A stretch of DNA of 64,000 bases from Ideonella livida (lineage in GTDB: Bacteria; Pseudomonadota; Gammaproteobacteria; Burkholderiales; Burkholderiaceae_C): positions 124,001 through 188,000 of the forward strand of contig NZ_JAAGOH010000006.1 in NCBI RefSeq assembly GCF_010499455.1, given 5' to 3'. This document shows, piece by piece, positions 34,591 to 43,848 of the stretch; within the stretch, counting starts at the first letter, position 1; each line of letters starts with the position of its first letter. The notes under the pieces are model-generated. The model had not been told where the DNA came from and did no database searches. It saw only the letters and a list, made by a program, of their open reading frames with translations. Position numbers and translations under genes: made by a program.

Positions 34591-34690
34591 GGAACTCTCC
34601 TCTGTTGCCTTGGATGCCTGGCGGCGGCGGCCCGGACGGGCCGGCGCACACCGCCGGTGTACGGTGCCGACGTGCGCGGCAGGGCTCTCC

Positions 34691-34735
34691 CTGTGCCCCC
34701 GGGGCCGCGCATGACGCATGGGTTTGGGGGCACAG
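34691..34735. repeat. Inverted repeat between pntAA and nudJ
   Basis: CTGTGCCCCC (34691-34700) and GGGGGCACAG (34726-34735) are perfect ten-base arms with a 25-base spacer. It is centred in the divergent promoter region, about 100 bases from each start codon, so it could be a regulator binding site for either side. Confidence 0.5.
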
Positions 34736-34842
34736 CTTAGCGGAGCCGGCGCGCTGCGGCGCACCTGGGATCAGTCCGGGCTTGCGGGGTGTGGCAAGGC
34801 CCTGACAGAACGGCGCCGGCGGGGGCCCGGTAACATGCCCGG

Positions 34843-35331
34843 ATGTCCGAGATTCGCTGGAAACCGAGCGTCACCGTGGCGGCCATCATCGAGCGCGAGG
34901 GCCGCTACCTGCTGGTGGAGGAGCGCACCTCTGAGGGCCTGCGGCTGAACAACCCCGCCGGCCATCTGGACCCTGGCGAAGGCCTCGCCGAGGCGGCCGC
35001 CCGAGAGGCCCTGGAGGAGACCACCTGCCCCTTCACGCCCCGTGCGCTGGTGGGGGTCTACCTGGCGCGGCTGCGGCATCCGCGCACCGAGGAGGACATC
35101 ACCTACCTGCGCTTCGCCTTCACGGGTGAGCTGGGCGATCCCGTGCCGGGACGGACCTTCGACGCCCCGGTCGAGCGCACACTCTGGATGAGCCTGGAGG
35201 AGGTACGCGCCAGCGTGGCGCGCCACCGCAGTCCGCTGGTGCTGCAATGCATCGAGGACCACCAGGCCGGACGGCGCTTTCCGCTGGACCTGCTCCATAC
35301 CCACCCCAGTGTCACCCTGCTCCAGAAGTAA
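34843..35331 (+). CDS. nudJ: NUDIX hydrolase (NudJ-like)
   Basis: 162 residues with a complete Nudix box: G40, five residues, E46, then REALEET at 54-60, giving the Mg2+-binding glutamates. The N-terminal KPSVTVAAIIEREGRYLLVEER is typical of the NudJ (YmfB) phosphatase that removes phosphate from nucleoside di- and triphosphates and thiamine pyrophosphates. The link is strengthened by mnmA 21 bases downstream, an order also found in E. coli. A partner role with mnmA is not established. Confidence 0.88.
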   Translation: MSEIRWKPSVTVAAIIEREGRYLLVEERTSEGLRLNNPAGHLDPGEGLAEAAAREALEETTCPFTPRALVGVYLARLRHPRTEEDITYLRFAFTGELGDPVPGRTFDAPVERTLWMSLEEVRASVARHRSPLVLQCIEDHQAGRRFPLDLLHTHPSVTLLQK

Positions 35332-35352
35332 GCAGGGGTCACCAAGCATTTC

Positions 35353-36495
35353 ATGATGCGGAAAATTGCCCCACAACGTGTGGTCGTCGGCCTGTCCGGC
35401 GGCGTCGATTCGGCGGTCTCCGCCTGGCTGCTCAAGCAGGCTGGGCATGAGGTCATCGGCATCTTCATGAAGAACTGGGAGGACGACGACGACAGCGAGT
35501 TCTGCTCGTCGCGCCAGGACTTCCTGGACGCCGCCAGCGTGGCCGACGTGATCGGCATCGAGATCGAGCACGTCAACTTCGCAGCCGAGTACAAGGACCG
35601 CGTCTTCGCGGAGTTCCTGCGCGAGTACCAGGCCGGCCGCACGCCCAACCCCGACGTGCTGTGCAACGCCGAGATCAAGTTCAAGGCTTTCCTGGACCAC
35701 GCCATGCGGCTGGGGGCCGAAAAGATTGCCACCGGACATTACGCCCGCGTGCGCGCGGTGCCCGATGCCAGCCGGGAGGGGGGCGAGCGCTTTGAGCTGC
35801 TCAAAGGCCTGGACCCGCTCAAGGACCAAAGCTACTTCCTGCACCGGCTGCGTCAGTCCCAGCTGGCCAAGACGATGTTCCCGGTGGGCGAGCTGCCCAA
35901 GACCGAGGTGCGCCGCATCGCCGAGGCCATCGGCCTGCCCAATGCCAAGAAGAAGGACTCCACGGGCATCTGCTTCATTGGCGAGCGGCCCTTCCGGGAC
36001 TTCCTCAACCGCTACCTCTCCAACCAGCCCGGCCCGATCCGTGACGACCGCGGCCGCAAGCTCGGTGAACACGTGGGCCTGAGCTTCTACACCCTGGGCC
36101 AACGCCAGGGCCTGGGCATTGGCGGGGTGAAGGACAAGAAGGCGCCGCGGGGCGGTGGGGAGCACCTGCCCTGGTTTGTGGCCCGCAAGGACCTGGCCAC
36201 CAACACGCTGGTGGTGGTGCAGGGCCATGAGCACCCGTGGCTGCAGTACCGCTGGCTGGAGGCCGCGGACACCTCGTGGGTGGCGGGCCATGCGCCTGCG
36301 GCCGGCCTGCTGGGCAGCAAGGCCCGCTACCGGCAGGCCGATGCGCCAGGCACCCTGGCTGCCGGCGCGGGTGAAGCCTTCCGGCTGGACTTCGGCGCCG
36401 AGCACCTGCAGTGGGCCGTGACCCCCGGCCAGTCGGCCGTGCTCTACGACGGTGAGATCTGCCTGGGTGGCGGCGTGATCAGCGCCGCCGGCTGA
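35353..36495 (+). CDS. mnmA: tRNA-specific 2-thiouridylase MnmA
   Basis: MnmA adds sulfur to U34 of tRNAs for Lys, Glu and Gln. The PP-loop SGGVDS is at 15-20, the [10 protein letters not shown] segment at 38-47, the catalytic Cys104 in VLCNAEIKF and the partner Cys207 in [15 protein letters not shown] (129-133) and the C-terminal barrel are present, and 380 residues is the expected length. Start may be ATG 35353 or the adjacent ATG 35356. Probably co-transcribed with nudJ. Confidence 0.96.
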   Translation: MMRKIAPQRVVVGLSGGVDSAVSAWLLKQAGHEVIGIFMKNWEDDDDSEFCSSRQDFLDAASVADVIGIEIEHVNFAAEYKDRVFAEFLREYQAGRTPNPDVLCNAEIKFKAFLDHAMRLGAEKIATGHYARVRAVPDASREGGERFELLKGLDPLKDQSYFLHRLRQSQLAKTMFPVGELPKTEVRRIAEAIGLPNAKKKDSTGICFIGERPFRDFLNRYLSNQPGPIRDDRGRKLGEHVGLSFYTLGQRQGLGIGGVKDKKAPRGGGEHLPWFVARKDLATNTLVVVQGHEHPWLQYRWLEAADTSWVAGHAPAAGLLGSKARYRQADAPGTLAAGAGEAFRLDFGAEHLQWAVTPGQSAVLYDGEICLGGGVISAAG

Positions 36496-36514
36496 AAGCC
36501 CCGCGGCGCGGGCC

Positions 36515-37177
36515 TCACTGGCCCAGCAGCTCCCGCAGGCGCGGCTCGTCCAGCGAGCCGGCGCGCGCGCCATAGGCGCCGGTGCGCGCATGGCGATAGA
36601 GCATCAGGGGCACGCTGTCGGCGCCCAGCTTTTCAAAGATCTGCGTGTTGGTGCGGACCTTGCCCAACACCTCCTCGGACAGGTCTTGGGCGATGGGAAT
36701 GCCGCCCAGCCGCTGGGCCACGCGCGTCTCGTTCTCGCGCATGGCCTGCTGGGGGCTGGCGGCGGCCAGGATGGTCGCCCCCTGTCGCAGCGAGACCCCC
36801 GGGCGCAACAGCCCCACCGGCATCCACACAAAGCGCAGCTTGCCTGTGAGGGCCTCGCTGGCCTGCCAGAGGTGGGCGCAGTGCGGGCAGGTGGTGTCAA
36901 AGAACACATAGACCGGGTGTGCGGCCATCAGCGGGCCCACGCTCAGCCCATGTCCGCCGGCGGCCAGCGCATAGGCCTCCTCGGGGGCCAACTTGATCGG
37001 GGGGGCGGCCTGCCCCTGGGCGCGCACAGCCACGGCAGGCGTCAGGCCCAGCCCCGCGGCAGCGGTGGCGGCCAGCCATTGCCGCCGCCGCCACGGGCCA
37101 GAGGCGCCGGACGGCACCACCTGGGCGGCAGGCGCATGGGGGGCTGGATCGGACGGCAGAAGTACGGTGGGATTCAC
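36515..37177 (-). CDS. Periplasmic DsbA/DsbG-like thioredoxin-fold oxidoreductase
   Basis: 220 residues starting with GTG (AGGAAAG upstream). A Tat-like signal, WRRRQWLAATAAAGLG at 29-44, follows an unusually long 28-residue N-terminal extension. The redox motif CPHC at 97-100 sits in VFFDTTCPHCAHLW as in DsbA/DsbC-type proteins, and a cis-Pro loop (SVPLMLY) lies near 188-194. It would oxidise or isomerise disulfides in the periplasm. The overall size and short N-terminal region resemble the DsbG-like single-domain proteins of Burkholderiales; the exact subgroup is unsure. Confidence 0.82.
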   Translation of the reverse strand: MNPTVLLPSDPAPHAPAAQVVPSGASGPWRRRQWLAATAAAGLGLTPAVAVRAQGQAAPPIKLAPEEAYALAAGGHGLSVGPLMAAHPVYVFFDTTCPHCAHLWQASEALTGKLRFVWMPVGLLRPGVSLRQGATILAAASPQQAMRENETRVAQRLGGIPIAQDLSEEVLGKVRTNTQIFEKLGADSVPLMLYRHARTGAYGARAGSLDEPRLRELLGQ

Positions 37178-37297
37178 GGGTGTGCTTTCCTGGTGGGTGC
37201 GACAGCAAACGGTACGCTACAGCGTCCGACCCCGGAGACGGCAGCAGGTTCCCTGGCGAGCCGGGGGCCGCCGGCAGGGCGGCAAAACCATCGGCGC

Positions 37298-37321
37298 AAA
37301 AAAGCCGGCACAAGGCCGGCT
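37298..37321 (-). terminator. Intrinsic terminator of the SWIB gene
   Basis: On the minus strand AGCCGGC/GCCGGCT arms (37303-37309 with 37315-37321) enclose a five-base loop and run into TTTTTT (37298-37303), about 46 bases after the stop of the SWIB gene. Confidence 0.85.
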
Positions 37322-37366
37322 CGTCAGCAGCGGCGCAGGGGCGGTGCGTGGGCCGCCCCGGCACGG

Positions 37367-37696
37367 TCAGCTCAGGTGCGCATTGACCAGCTTGGTCATC
37401 TCGAACATGGTGACCTGATCCTTGCCCAGAACCGCCTTGAGCTTGGCGTCGGCGTTGATCAAGGTCTTCTTGTCGGCATCCTGCAGCTTGTGCTTCTTGA
37501 TGTATTCCCAGACCTTCTTGGTCACCTCGGTGCGCGGCATCGGCTGCTTGCCGATGACAGCGGCCAGGGCAGCGCTGGGGGTCATTGCCTTCATGAAGGC
37601 CGCGTTGGGCTTGCGCTTGGCCGGGGCGGCCTCAGCGGGCGTCGCCGCCGCGGCAGCCTTCTTGGCGGGGGCGTCAGCCTTCTTCGCAGTTGCCAT
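37367..37696 (-). CDS. SWIB/MDM2 domain protein
   Basis: 109 residues. An Ala/Lys/Pro-rich basic tail (about 1-33) is joined to a SWIB domain (about 38-107): MTPSAALAAVIGKQPMPRTEVTKKVWEYIKKHKLQD and INADAKLKAVLGK. SWIB proteins of bacteria are small, poorly understood and histone-tail-like; in chlamydiae and Burkholderiales they associate with DNA or topoisomerase. GGAGAG upstream supports the ATG. Monocistronic, with its own terminator. DNA binding by the Lys/Ala tail is inferred. Confidence 0.92.
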   Translation of the reverse strand: MATAKKADAPAKKAAAAATPAEAAPAKRKPNAAFMKAMTPSAALAAVIGKQPMPRTEVTKKVWEYIKKHKLQDADKKTLINADAKLKAVLGKDQVTMFEMTKLVNAHLS

Positions 37697-38000
37697 GTGG
37701 AATCTCTCCGTCTGATGAAATTTCGATTTGCCGTGTCGGCGCCTCACGCCAGGCGCCCGTTTCGCTCGAGCGTCACCACGGCGCGGGTAATGGTACTGCC
37801 CCTGTATGGGGCTGAGAAGCCGCATTCTCGCGGCAAACGCGGTTCCCGCCCTCGCAGCGCCACCGGCGGGCGCCGAGTGTGGCCCGCCCGCCGCACTGGC
37901 CGGCAGGCCCGGCGCCACCTGCAGGCATGATGAGCCCACGGGCGTGATCGCCGCCACCTGCGCCCATCGCCCGCCTTCTCCTTCACCTGAGGCCTTTCCC
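37697..38000. other. Gene-free 304-base divergent region
   Basis: The region between the SWIB gene (minus) and the small membrane protein gene (plus) holds no convincing gene. A short dyad GCCCC/GGGGC at 37798-37812 lies midway. Probable promoters for both sides must be here, but I see no good -35/-10 pair. Confidence 0.5.
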
Positions 38001-38363
38001 ATGAAGCTCCTCCTGCGCTGGGGCCTGCTGGCCGCCGCCCTGCTGCTGGTGGCCCACCTGGACATCGGCGTGAGCGTGAACAGCTACGGCGCCGCCCTGG
38101 TGGCCGCCTGCGTGCTGGGTCTGCTCAACCTGCTGGCCCGGCCGGTGCTGGTGCTGCTGACCTTGCCGGTCACGGTGCTCACCCTGGGCCTGTTCCTGTT
38201 CGTCATCAACGCCGCCCTGTTCTGGTTGGCGGCGGAGGTGCTGGAAGGTCTGGCGGTGGAGGGCTTTGGCGCGGCACTGCTGGGCTCGCTGATCTACAGC
38301 CTCTGCGGCCTGGTCATCGGCACCGCGCTGGACAGCCTGACGGCGCCCCGCCGGACCGACTGA
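38001..38363 (+). CDS. Small four-helix membrane protein (phage holin-4-like family)
   Basis: 120 residues with four hydrophobic segments, about 5-22, 31-50, 55-78 and 95-112, of the Phage_holin_4_2 (PF04020) type: LLNLLARPVLVLLTLPVTVLTLGLFLFVINAAL is the hallmark stretch (about 43-75). Despite the family name these are widespread chromosomal membrane proteins of unknown function. Start ATG 38001 was chosen because it begins directly at the first helix; upstream in-frame sequence is low-complexity. Confidence 0.8.
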   Translation: MKLLLRWGLLAAALLLVAHLDIGVSVNSYGAALVAACVLGLLNLLARPVLVLLTLPVTVLTLGLFLFVINAALFWLAAEVLEGLAVEGFGAALLGSLIYSLCGLVIGTALDSLTAPRRTD

Positions 38364-38429
38364 GCGCCCCGGGGCACGACGCAGGCCCCGCACGCCCCGG
38401 CGAACGGCCCTGCCGCCCGCTCCGCCCCC

Positions 38430-40118
38430 TTAATCCGGCCGCTCCCCGCGCGCCTCGGCCAGCAGCCGGCGCTTCTCGGCCTCCAGTTCGCGCAGCCGGG
38501 ACTGGACGATGGCCACCTCCATGTAGTCGGCCTTGGGGTCCTGCTGCACCGACTGCTGCGCCGCCCGGAAACGGTCCACGGCGCCGACCACATCGCCCTG
38601 GGCGGCGGCGGCCTCGGCGGCGGCGCGCTGCGCGCGCAGCGTCTGGCCCTGGGCCTCGGCCAACTGCGACAGGGTCTGCCAGGCCAACACATCCCGGCGG
38701 TGTTCAATCACCCAGGTCTGCAGGGCCTGCGTCTCACGGCGCAGCACGCCCTCGGTGCCTGCCACGCCATGGCGGCGCAGCAGCAAACCCGCCTGGGCGC
38801 GGGCCAGCAACGCCGCCCGACCGGGGCGTGCGGCCAAGGCGCCGCCGTCCTGCAGCAGGGCCAGGGCCTGAGGCCCCTGGCGCAGTGCGCTCACCTCCAG
38901 CTGCAGCAGGTCCAGCACGCCGGCCACCGCCGGCAGGGTGGCCAGCCGGCCGCCCTCCAGCGCCTGGGCCGAGCGCAGGAAGGCCTCGGCCCGCTCCGGC
39001 TCACGCAGTTGCAGCGAGGCCAGCGCCGCCGCGTAGTGCTGCCCCAAGCGCGTGGTCTCGGGCTGTCCGGCAGGGGCGGCGGCGCTGGCGCTGTCCTGCA
39101 GCCGCCGCCAGGCCTGCTCGCTGCGGTCCACCAAGGCACGGGCACGGCCCTGCATCAGGGCGTGCAGGGCCAGGACCTCGGCCGGGGCGGCCCCCGGCTC
39201 GGCCCCCGAGGCGCGCAGGCGCGCCTCGGAAATGCGCTCTATGGTCAGCGGGTGGCTGCGCAGATAGGGGTACTGGTTGCTGTCGTTCAAGCGCGCGCCG
39301 GCGTCGAGCTTCTCGAACATGCCGGCCATGCCCCAGGCGGAAAAGCCCGCCTCGCTGAGCACCTGCTGGCCGATGCGGTCGGCCTCGCGCTCCATCTCGC
39401 GGGAGAAGTTGAGCTGACCCTGCATGGCCGCGGCCTGCCCGCCCATGATGACCGCCTGCGCCCCGTCCACCGCGGTGGAGCGCGAAGCCACCAGGATGCC
39501 CAGCAGGATGGCCGCCATGGAGGCCATGCCCTGCCGCTGCGAGTTCTCCATGCTGCGGGCAATGTGCCGCTGGGTGACGTGGGTCAGCTCGTGGGCCAGC
39601 ACCGAAGCCAGCTCATCGCTGCTGGCCGTCATGGCGATCAGGCCCAGGTGGACCCCGACAAAGCCCCCCGGCAGGGCAAAGGCATTGACCGAGCGGTCAC
39701 GCACCTGGAAGAGCTCCCAGCCGTAAGTGCGGTCCAGGTCGGGATTGATCTCGCCCCGGGCGCGCGCGGCCTGCAGCAGCCGGCTCCACAGCGGCTGCAG
39801 GTAGTCGCTCAGCAGGGGGTCGTCCAAGTAGTCCGGATCACGGCGCACCTCGCGCATGATCCGCTCGCCCAGGCGACGCTCGCCCAGGATGTCCAGGCCC
39901 TCGGAGGAGGCATCGCCCAGGGCTGGCAGACTGCTCTGGGCCCTGGCGGGGGCCAGGGGCGCGGCGCCTGCCCCCATCAGGCACAGGGCCAGGGCCAGCG
40001 CCCGCAGGCGGCTGGGCGGTGCTGAGGCGGGGCGTGCGGTCAAGGCGGGAAATCCTGGCTGGCGGGCGGCAGCCGGCCGCGGGGCCGGGACGCCCGGGAA
40101 AAAGGGCGCCGATATCAT
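38430..40118 (-). CDS. M48 family metalloprotease with TPR-like C-terminus (BepA-like)
   Basis: A periplasmic zinc peptidase of the BepA (YfgC) type. The metal-binding HELTH is at 176-180 in the full frame ([15 protein letters not shown]), the third ligand in [10 protein letters not shown] (about 236-245), and the C-terminal 250 residues are helical repeats resembling TPRs. BepA helps assemble or degrade outer-membrane proteins such as LptD. An unusually long N-terminus precedes the signal peptide (cleavage near ARAQ, residue 61); a TTG at 40043 with a CAGGA nearby would give a normal signal and may be the true start. Confidence 0.88.
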   Translation of the reverse strand: MISAPFFPGVPAPRPAAARQPGFPALTARPASAPPSRLRALALALCLMGAGAAPLAPARAQSSLPALGDASSEGLDILGERRLGERIMREVRRDPDYLDDPLLSDYLQPLWSRLLQAARARGEINPDLDRTYGWELFQVRDRSVNAFALPGGFVGVHLGLIAMTASSDELASVLAHELTHVTQRHIARSMENSQRQGMASMAAILLGILVASRSTAVDGAQAVIMGGQAAAMQGQLNFSREMEREADRIGQQVLSEAGFSAWGMAGMFEKLDAGARLNDSNQYPYLRSHPLTIERISEARLRASGAEPGAAPAEVLALHALMQGRARALVDRSEQAWRRLQDSASAAAPAGQPETTRLGQHYAAALASLQLREPERAEAFLRSAQALEGGRLATLPAVAGVLDLLQLEVSALRQGPQALALLQDGGALAARPGRAALLARAQAGLLLRRHGVAGTEGVLRRETQALQTWVIEHRRDVLAWQTLSQLAEAQGQTLRAQRAAAEAAAAQGDVVGAVDRFRAAQQSVQQDPKADYMEVAIVQSRLRELEAEKRRLLAEARGERPD

Positions 40119-40151
40119 CGCACCGGTTTGTCAAGCGCAGGTGGCCGCCCC

Positions 40152-40637
40152 ATGTCCTCTTCTCCCCTCACCCATTTCGACGCCCAGGGCCAGGCCCATA
40201 TGGTGGACGTGGCCGCCAAGGCCGACACCCACCGCGTCGCCCGCGCCGCCGGCGTCATCCAGATGCTGCCGGCCACGCTGGCCCTGATCCAGGCCGGTCA
40301 AGCCGCCAAGGGCGACGTGATCGGCATCGCGCGCATCGCCGCCATCCAGGCGGCCAAGCGCACCAGCGAGCTGATCCCCCTGTGCCACCCCCTGCCGCTG
40401 ACCCGCGTGGCGGTGGACTTCAGCCTGCATCAGGACCCGCCGCGGGTGGAATGCACCGTGCAGGCGGAGACAGTGGGCAAGACCGGCGTCGAGATGGAAG
40501 CCCTGACCGCCGTGCAGGTCGGCCTGCTCACCATCTACGACATGTGCAAGGCCGCCGACAAGGGCATGGTCATGACCGACGTGCGCCTGCTGGAGAAGCA
40601 GGGCGGCAAGAGCGGGCATTGGGTGGCGCCCGCCTGA
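40152..40637 (+). CDS. moaC: Cyclic pyranopterin monophosphate synthase MoaC
   Basis: MoaC makes cyclic pyranopterin monophosphate in molybdenum cofactor synthesis. The 161-residue protein has [18 protein letters not shown] (about 17-34), [18 protein letters not shown] (about 68-85, with the catalytic Lys and His), [20 protein letters not shown] (about 114-133) and the terminal [15 protein letters not shown] 40152 was chosen over an upstream TTG at 40128. It is divergent from the M48 protease gene and convergent with pglL. No other moa genes are in the window. Confidence 0.95.
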   Translation: MSSSPLTHFDAQGQAHMVDVAAKADTHRVARAAGVIQMLPATLALIQAGQAAKGDVIGIARIAAIQAAKRTSELIPLCHPLPLTRVAVDFSLHQDPPRVECTVQAETVGKTGVEMEALTAVQVGLLTIYDMCKAADKGMVMTDVRLLEKQGGKSGHWVAPA

Positions 40638-40653
40638 GGCGCGCCGGCGCCGC

Positions 40654-42480
40654 TCACCGCCGGGCGCGTGCCGGATCCAGGGCCTGGAAGGCGCGCCAGT
40701 CGGCCGGGGTCTGCGGCGCTTCGCACTGCACCGGCCGCGGCGATTGCTGGGCCAGCGGGTCCTGACATTCGGCCAGGAACTCCCGCGAATCGGGGTTGCC
40801 GAATTCCCGCAGCCGCTGCGCCAGGTGGCGCGCCAGCTCCCGGTCGCCCTGGGCCTCCAGGGCACGCAGCCAGACCAGCATCAAGCGGGTGTCCAGCAGC
40901 GAGTGCGCCGTGCGCCAAGCCGGTGCCAAGGCCCGCTCCAGCGGGTCGGCCAGCGTGGCCGCCGCATAGTCGGCATGGTGGCCATAGAGCGGACTGCGCT
41001 GGCCGGCCGCGATGCGCTGATCCAGCGGCGGCGCGTGCGGCCCGGGCTGGTAGATGACGACCACACGCTGGTAGTCCAGCGCGGCCGCCAAGGCGCCCAG
41101 CACCAGGACGGCACCGGCCGCGGTGGTCAGCCGCCGCCCCTGCGGCCAGGGCTGCACGCCCTGCACCGCGTCGGCCGGTGCGGCCCAGGCGCCGGCGCGC
41201 AGGGCACGCCCCAGTGCCCAGGCGGTGGGCAGCAGGAAGTACAGGTACCAAAGCGGGTACTCAAACAAGCTGTGCAGACCGGCCAGCAGCACGATCATCC
41301 AGGCGCCGCGGGCGGTCACCCCCTCATCGCCCGGGGCGGCGGCGGCGGCACGGCCGGCCAGCACGGCAGCAGCCCCCAACCCCAGCAGGACCAGCCCGCC
41401 CAGCGGCAGGCCCAGCTCCACCAGCCACTGCAAGGCCAGGTTGTGGCTGTGGTCGAAGAAGGGAGGGGGCCGCTGCGGCAGGGGCGAGAGGCTCCAGGCA
41501 AAGTTGAAGTTGCCAAAGCCCACGCCGGTCCAGGGCTCCCGCGCGATGAGGGTGAGGGTGTCGCGCCAGATGCCCAGCCGGGAGGAGCGCAGGTCGTTCT
41601 CGGCCAGCCGCGCCTGCCCGCCAAAGGTGCGTGCAGCGGCCTCGGCCCAGGCCGACATCAGCAGCCAGCCCCCCAGGTACAACAAAGGCGTGACCACCAG
41701 GGACCAGCGCACCGCGGGCCGCAGCCGCTTGTCGCACAGCCCCCACACCGCCAGCAGCAGGATGCCCGCCACGCCGGTGCGGCTGGCGGTGAGCACCACC
41801 GCCAGCACCAGCAGCAGGCCCATGGCCGCGGCCAGCCCGTCGGGCAGGCGCTGGCCCAGCCAGCGCCCTCGGTGGGCCATCACGGCCAGCGCCATCAGGC
41901 CCCAGATGAGCAGGGTGCTGAGGTGGTTGGGCTGGCGCAGGTTGCCCACGGCACGCCCGGCCAGGCTGGTGCGCGCCAGCCACTGGCCGTCGGCGGCGGC
42001 CGGCCAGAAGACTTGCACCAGCCCGACGAGCGCCGACAGCAGCGCCGCCGTCAGCAGCCCGCCCAACACCCAATCGGTGGCGGCGTCATCGCCCTGCCGT
42101 GGCGGCGCAGCCGCCCACAGCATCACTCCCAGCGCGGCGGCCACCCCCAGCGCCGGGCCCAGCGCCAGCGGCCCGGGCAGGCCCTGCCAGGCCGACAGGG
42201 CAATGCCTGCCAGGATCAGCAACAGTGCAGCCGACGGCACCGCCAGCCGCCGGGCCACGGCCCCGGACCAGCACGCCGCCGGCGGTGCCAGCAGCAGCAG
42301 CAGGCCCCAGGCGGCCACCGCCAGCAACTGGTTGACCACCGTGGTGGACGGGCTCAGGCTGGAAGCCACCAGGAAAGGCAGCGCCAGCAAGGCCAGCAAC
42401 ACCGGACTGCGCGAGTCGTGCCACAGGGGCACCGGACCAGGCGCGCGCGGCGGGAGGGAGGAGGCGGAAGCGTCGGTCAT
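40654..42480 (-). CDS. pglL: O-antigen-ligase-like / PglL-type O-oligosaccharyltransferase
   Basis: 608 residues with about 12 membrane segments. Key elements are LRQPNHLSTLLIWGL (about 191-205), the periplasmic loop histidine in FFDHSHNLALQWLVELGLPLGG (about 353-374), and HSLFEYPLWYLYFLLPTAWALG, which together fit the Wzy_C/PglL group. PglL transfers lipid-linked glycan onto serine or threonine of periplasmic proteins such as pilins. The location beside moaC is known for pglL in Burkholderiales. It starts 27 bases after the aroG stop on the same strand, so it may be read from the aroG promoter. Ligase versus protein glycosylation is not settled by sequence alone. Confidence 0.82.
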   Translation of the reverse strand: MTDASASSLPPRAPGPVPLWHDSRSPVLLALLALPFLVASSLSPSTTVVNQLLAVAAWGLLLLLAPPAACWSGAVARRLAVPSAALLLILAGIALSAWQGLPGPLALGPALGVAAALGVMLWAAAPPRQGDDAATDWVLGGLLTAALLSALVGLVQVFWPAAADGQWLARTSLAGRAVGNLRQPNHLSTLLIWGLMALAVMAHRGRWLGQRLPDGLAAAMGLLLVLAVVLTASRTGVAGILLLAVWGLCDKRLRPAVRWSLVVTPLLYLGGWLLMSAWAEAAARTFGGQARLAENDLRSSRLGIWRDTLTLIAREPWTGVGFGNFNFAWSLSPLPQRPPPFFDHSHNLALQWLVELGLPLGGLVLLGLGAAAVLAGRAAAAAPGDEGVTARGAWMIVLLAGLHSLFEYPLWYLYFLLPTAWALGRALRAGAWAAPADAVQGVQPWPQGRRLTTAAGAVLVLGALAAALDYQRVVVIYQPGPHAPPLDQRIAAGQRSPLYGHHADYAAATLADPLERALAPAWRTAHSLLDTRLMLVWLRALEAQGDRELARHLAQRLREFGNPDSREFLAECQDPLAQQSPRPVQCEAPQTPADWRAFQALDPARARR

Positions 42481-42507
42481 GCGGGGCCGGAAGGGGGCGG
42501 GGCCAGG

Positions 42508-43635
42508 TCAGCCGCGGCGGGCCTGAACCGCGGCGCTCAACAGCGCCAGCACCTGCTCCGTGTCGTCCCAGCCGATGCAGGCGTCGGTGATGCTCTGGCC
42601 GTAGCAGAGCTTGGCCGGATCGTCCTTGCCCGGAGAGAACTTCTGCGCACCCGCCACCAGATGGCTCTCGATCATCACGCCGAAGACCTGCCGGCTGCCC
42701 TGCTGGAGCTGGGCGGCGATGTCCCGGGCCACGTCGATCTGGCGCTGGTGCTGCTTGCTGGAGTTGGCGTGGCTGCAGTCCACCATCAGGCTGGCGGGCA
42801 GCTTGGCGGCGGCCAGCTCCTGGCAAGCCGCCGTCACGCTGACGGCATCATAGTTCGGGGTCTTGCCGCCGCGCAGGATGACGTGGCAGTCCTTGTTGCC
42901 CTTGGTCTGGACGATGGCCACCTGCCCGTTCTTGTGCACCGACAGGAAATGGTGGGGCCGGGCCGCCGCCTGGATGGCGTCCACGGCAATGCGCAGATTG
43001 CCGTCGGTGCCGTTCTTGAACCCGATGGGGGCCGACAGGCCGGAAGCCAGTTCGCGGTGCACCTGGCTCTCGGTGGTGCGCGCGCCGATGGCGCCCCAGC
43101 TGATCAGGTCGCCGATGTACTGCGGGCTGATGGTGTCGAGGAACTCGCTGGCCGCGGGGACCCCCTGGCGGTTGATCTCCAGCAGCAGCTGGCGGGCGAT
43201 GCGCAGGCCCTCGTCGATGCGGTAGCTCTCATCCAGGTAGGGGTCGTTGATCAGCCCCTTCCAGCCCACCGTGGTGCGCGGCTTCTCGAAGTACACCCGC
43301 ATCACCACCTCCAGGCTGTCCTGGTACTTCTCGCGCAGCGGACGCAGGCGGCGCGCGTAGTCGATGGCGGCGGCCGGGTCGTGGATCGAACACGGGCCCA
43401 CGATGACCAGCAGGCGGTCGTCCTTACCGTGCAGGATGTGGCGCACGGTCTGGCGGGTCTCCTTGACCAGACGCTCGACGGGACCGCCGGCGATGGGGAA
43501 GAAGCGGATCAGGTGCTCGGGGGGGGGCAAGGGGGTCACCTCCTGGATGCGCAGGTCGTCGGTCTCGCTGGTGCGTTCACGCAGCGACCAGGCACTGGGG
43601 TTGTCCACGGGGGCGGCGGTCTTGGTGGCGTTCAT
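42508..43635 (-). CDS. aroG: 3-deoxy-7-phosphoheptulonate synthase (DAHP synthase, class I)
   Basis: Condenses phosphoenolpyruvate and erythrose 4-phosphate, the first step of the shikimate pathway. The 375 residues hold the AroFGH signatures: VGPCSIHDP (79-87), PRTTVGWKGLINDP, SWGAIGARTTESQVHRE, FKNGTDG and DCSHANS. The N-terminal extension with residues about 20-50 is the region that confers feedback sensitivity in E. coli homologues; Tyr, Phe or Trp specificity is not clear. GGAGAAG precedes the start. Upstream lie a leader peptide gene and terminator (43704-43840), so expression is very likely controlled by aromatic amino acid attenuation. Confidence 0.95.
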   Translation of the reverse strand: MNATKTAAPVDNPSAWSLRERTSETDDLRIQEVTPLPPPEHLIRFFPIAGGPVERLVKETRQTVRHILHGKDDRLLVIVGPCSIHDPAAAIDYARRLRPLREKYQDSLEVVMRVYFEKPRTTVGWKGLINDPYLDESYRIDEGLRIARQLLLEINRQGVPAASEFLDTISPQYIGDLISWGAIGARTTESQVHRELASGLSAPIGFKNGTDGNLRIAVDAIQAAARPHHFLSVHKNGQVAIVQTKGNKDCHVILRGGKTPNYDAVSVTAACQELAAAKLPASLMVDCSHANSSKQHQRQIDVARDIAAQLQQGSRQVFGVMIESHLVAGAQKFSPGKDDPAKLCYGQSITDACIGWDDTEQVLALLSAAVQARRG

Positions 43636-43703
43636 CAGGTCTTCTCCGGTGGATGGGATCGGGTGGATCGATCAGGGACGTGGCGCCTTGCTGCGGACCG
43701 GCG

Positions 43704-43731
43704 AAAAAAAACCGCCGGGGCTGCCGGCGGT
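43704..43731 (-). terminator. Attenuator (intrinsic terminator) upstream of aroG
   Basis: On the minus strand ACCGCCGG and CCGGCGGT (43711-43718 with 43724-43731) close a five-base loop and run directly into eight T (43704-43711). It lies 68 bases before the aroG start and 28 bases after the leader peptide stop. Within the leader RNA the CTGGCGG segment (43792-43798) can pair with the CCGCC of the terminator arm, giving a candidate antiterminator (inference). Confidence 0.88.
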
Positions 43732-43759
43732 CTTCTGGGGGTGTTCGCTTCGCTGTTTC

Positions 43760-43840
43760 TCAGGTGCGCGCGTTTGCCTCTCCAGCCGCCAGACGGGGCG
43801 AGAACCAAAAGTAGGCAAAGAAAAATCGCGAAGCGCGCAT
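43760..43840 (-). CDS. Aromatic-rich leader peptide of aroG (26 aa)
   Basis: A 26-codon frame encodes M-R-A-S-R followed by FFFAYFWF and then S-P-R-L, ending in TGA at 43760. Eight residues (6-13) contain five Phe, one Tyr and one Trp, a run far above chance. Its place between the promoter-like sequence at 43849-43857 and the terminator at 43704-43731 is that of a transcription attenuation leader, like pheL of E. coli. No ribosome binding site precedes the ATG, and the candidate promoter implies a near-leaderless message. Stalling at these codons when charged aromatic tRNAs are scarce would allow read-through into aroG. Confidence 0.85.
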   Translation of the reverse strand: MRASRFFFAYFWFSPRLAAGEANART

Positions 43841-43848
43841 AGCCGTTG

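Noticed and set aside
40744-43842. Long plus-strand open frame antisense to pglL and aroG
   Set aside because: Low-complexity Gln/Gly/Arg composition typical of antisense shadows; the minus-strand genes have clear families.
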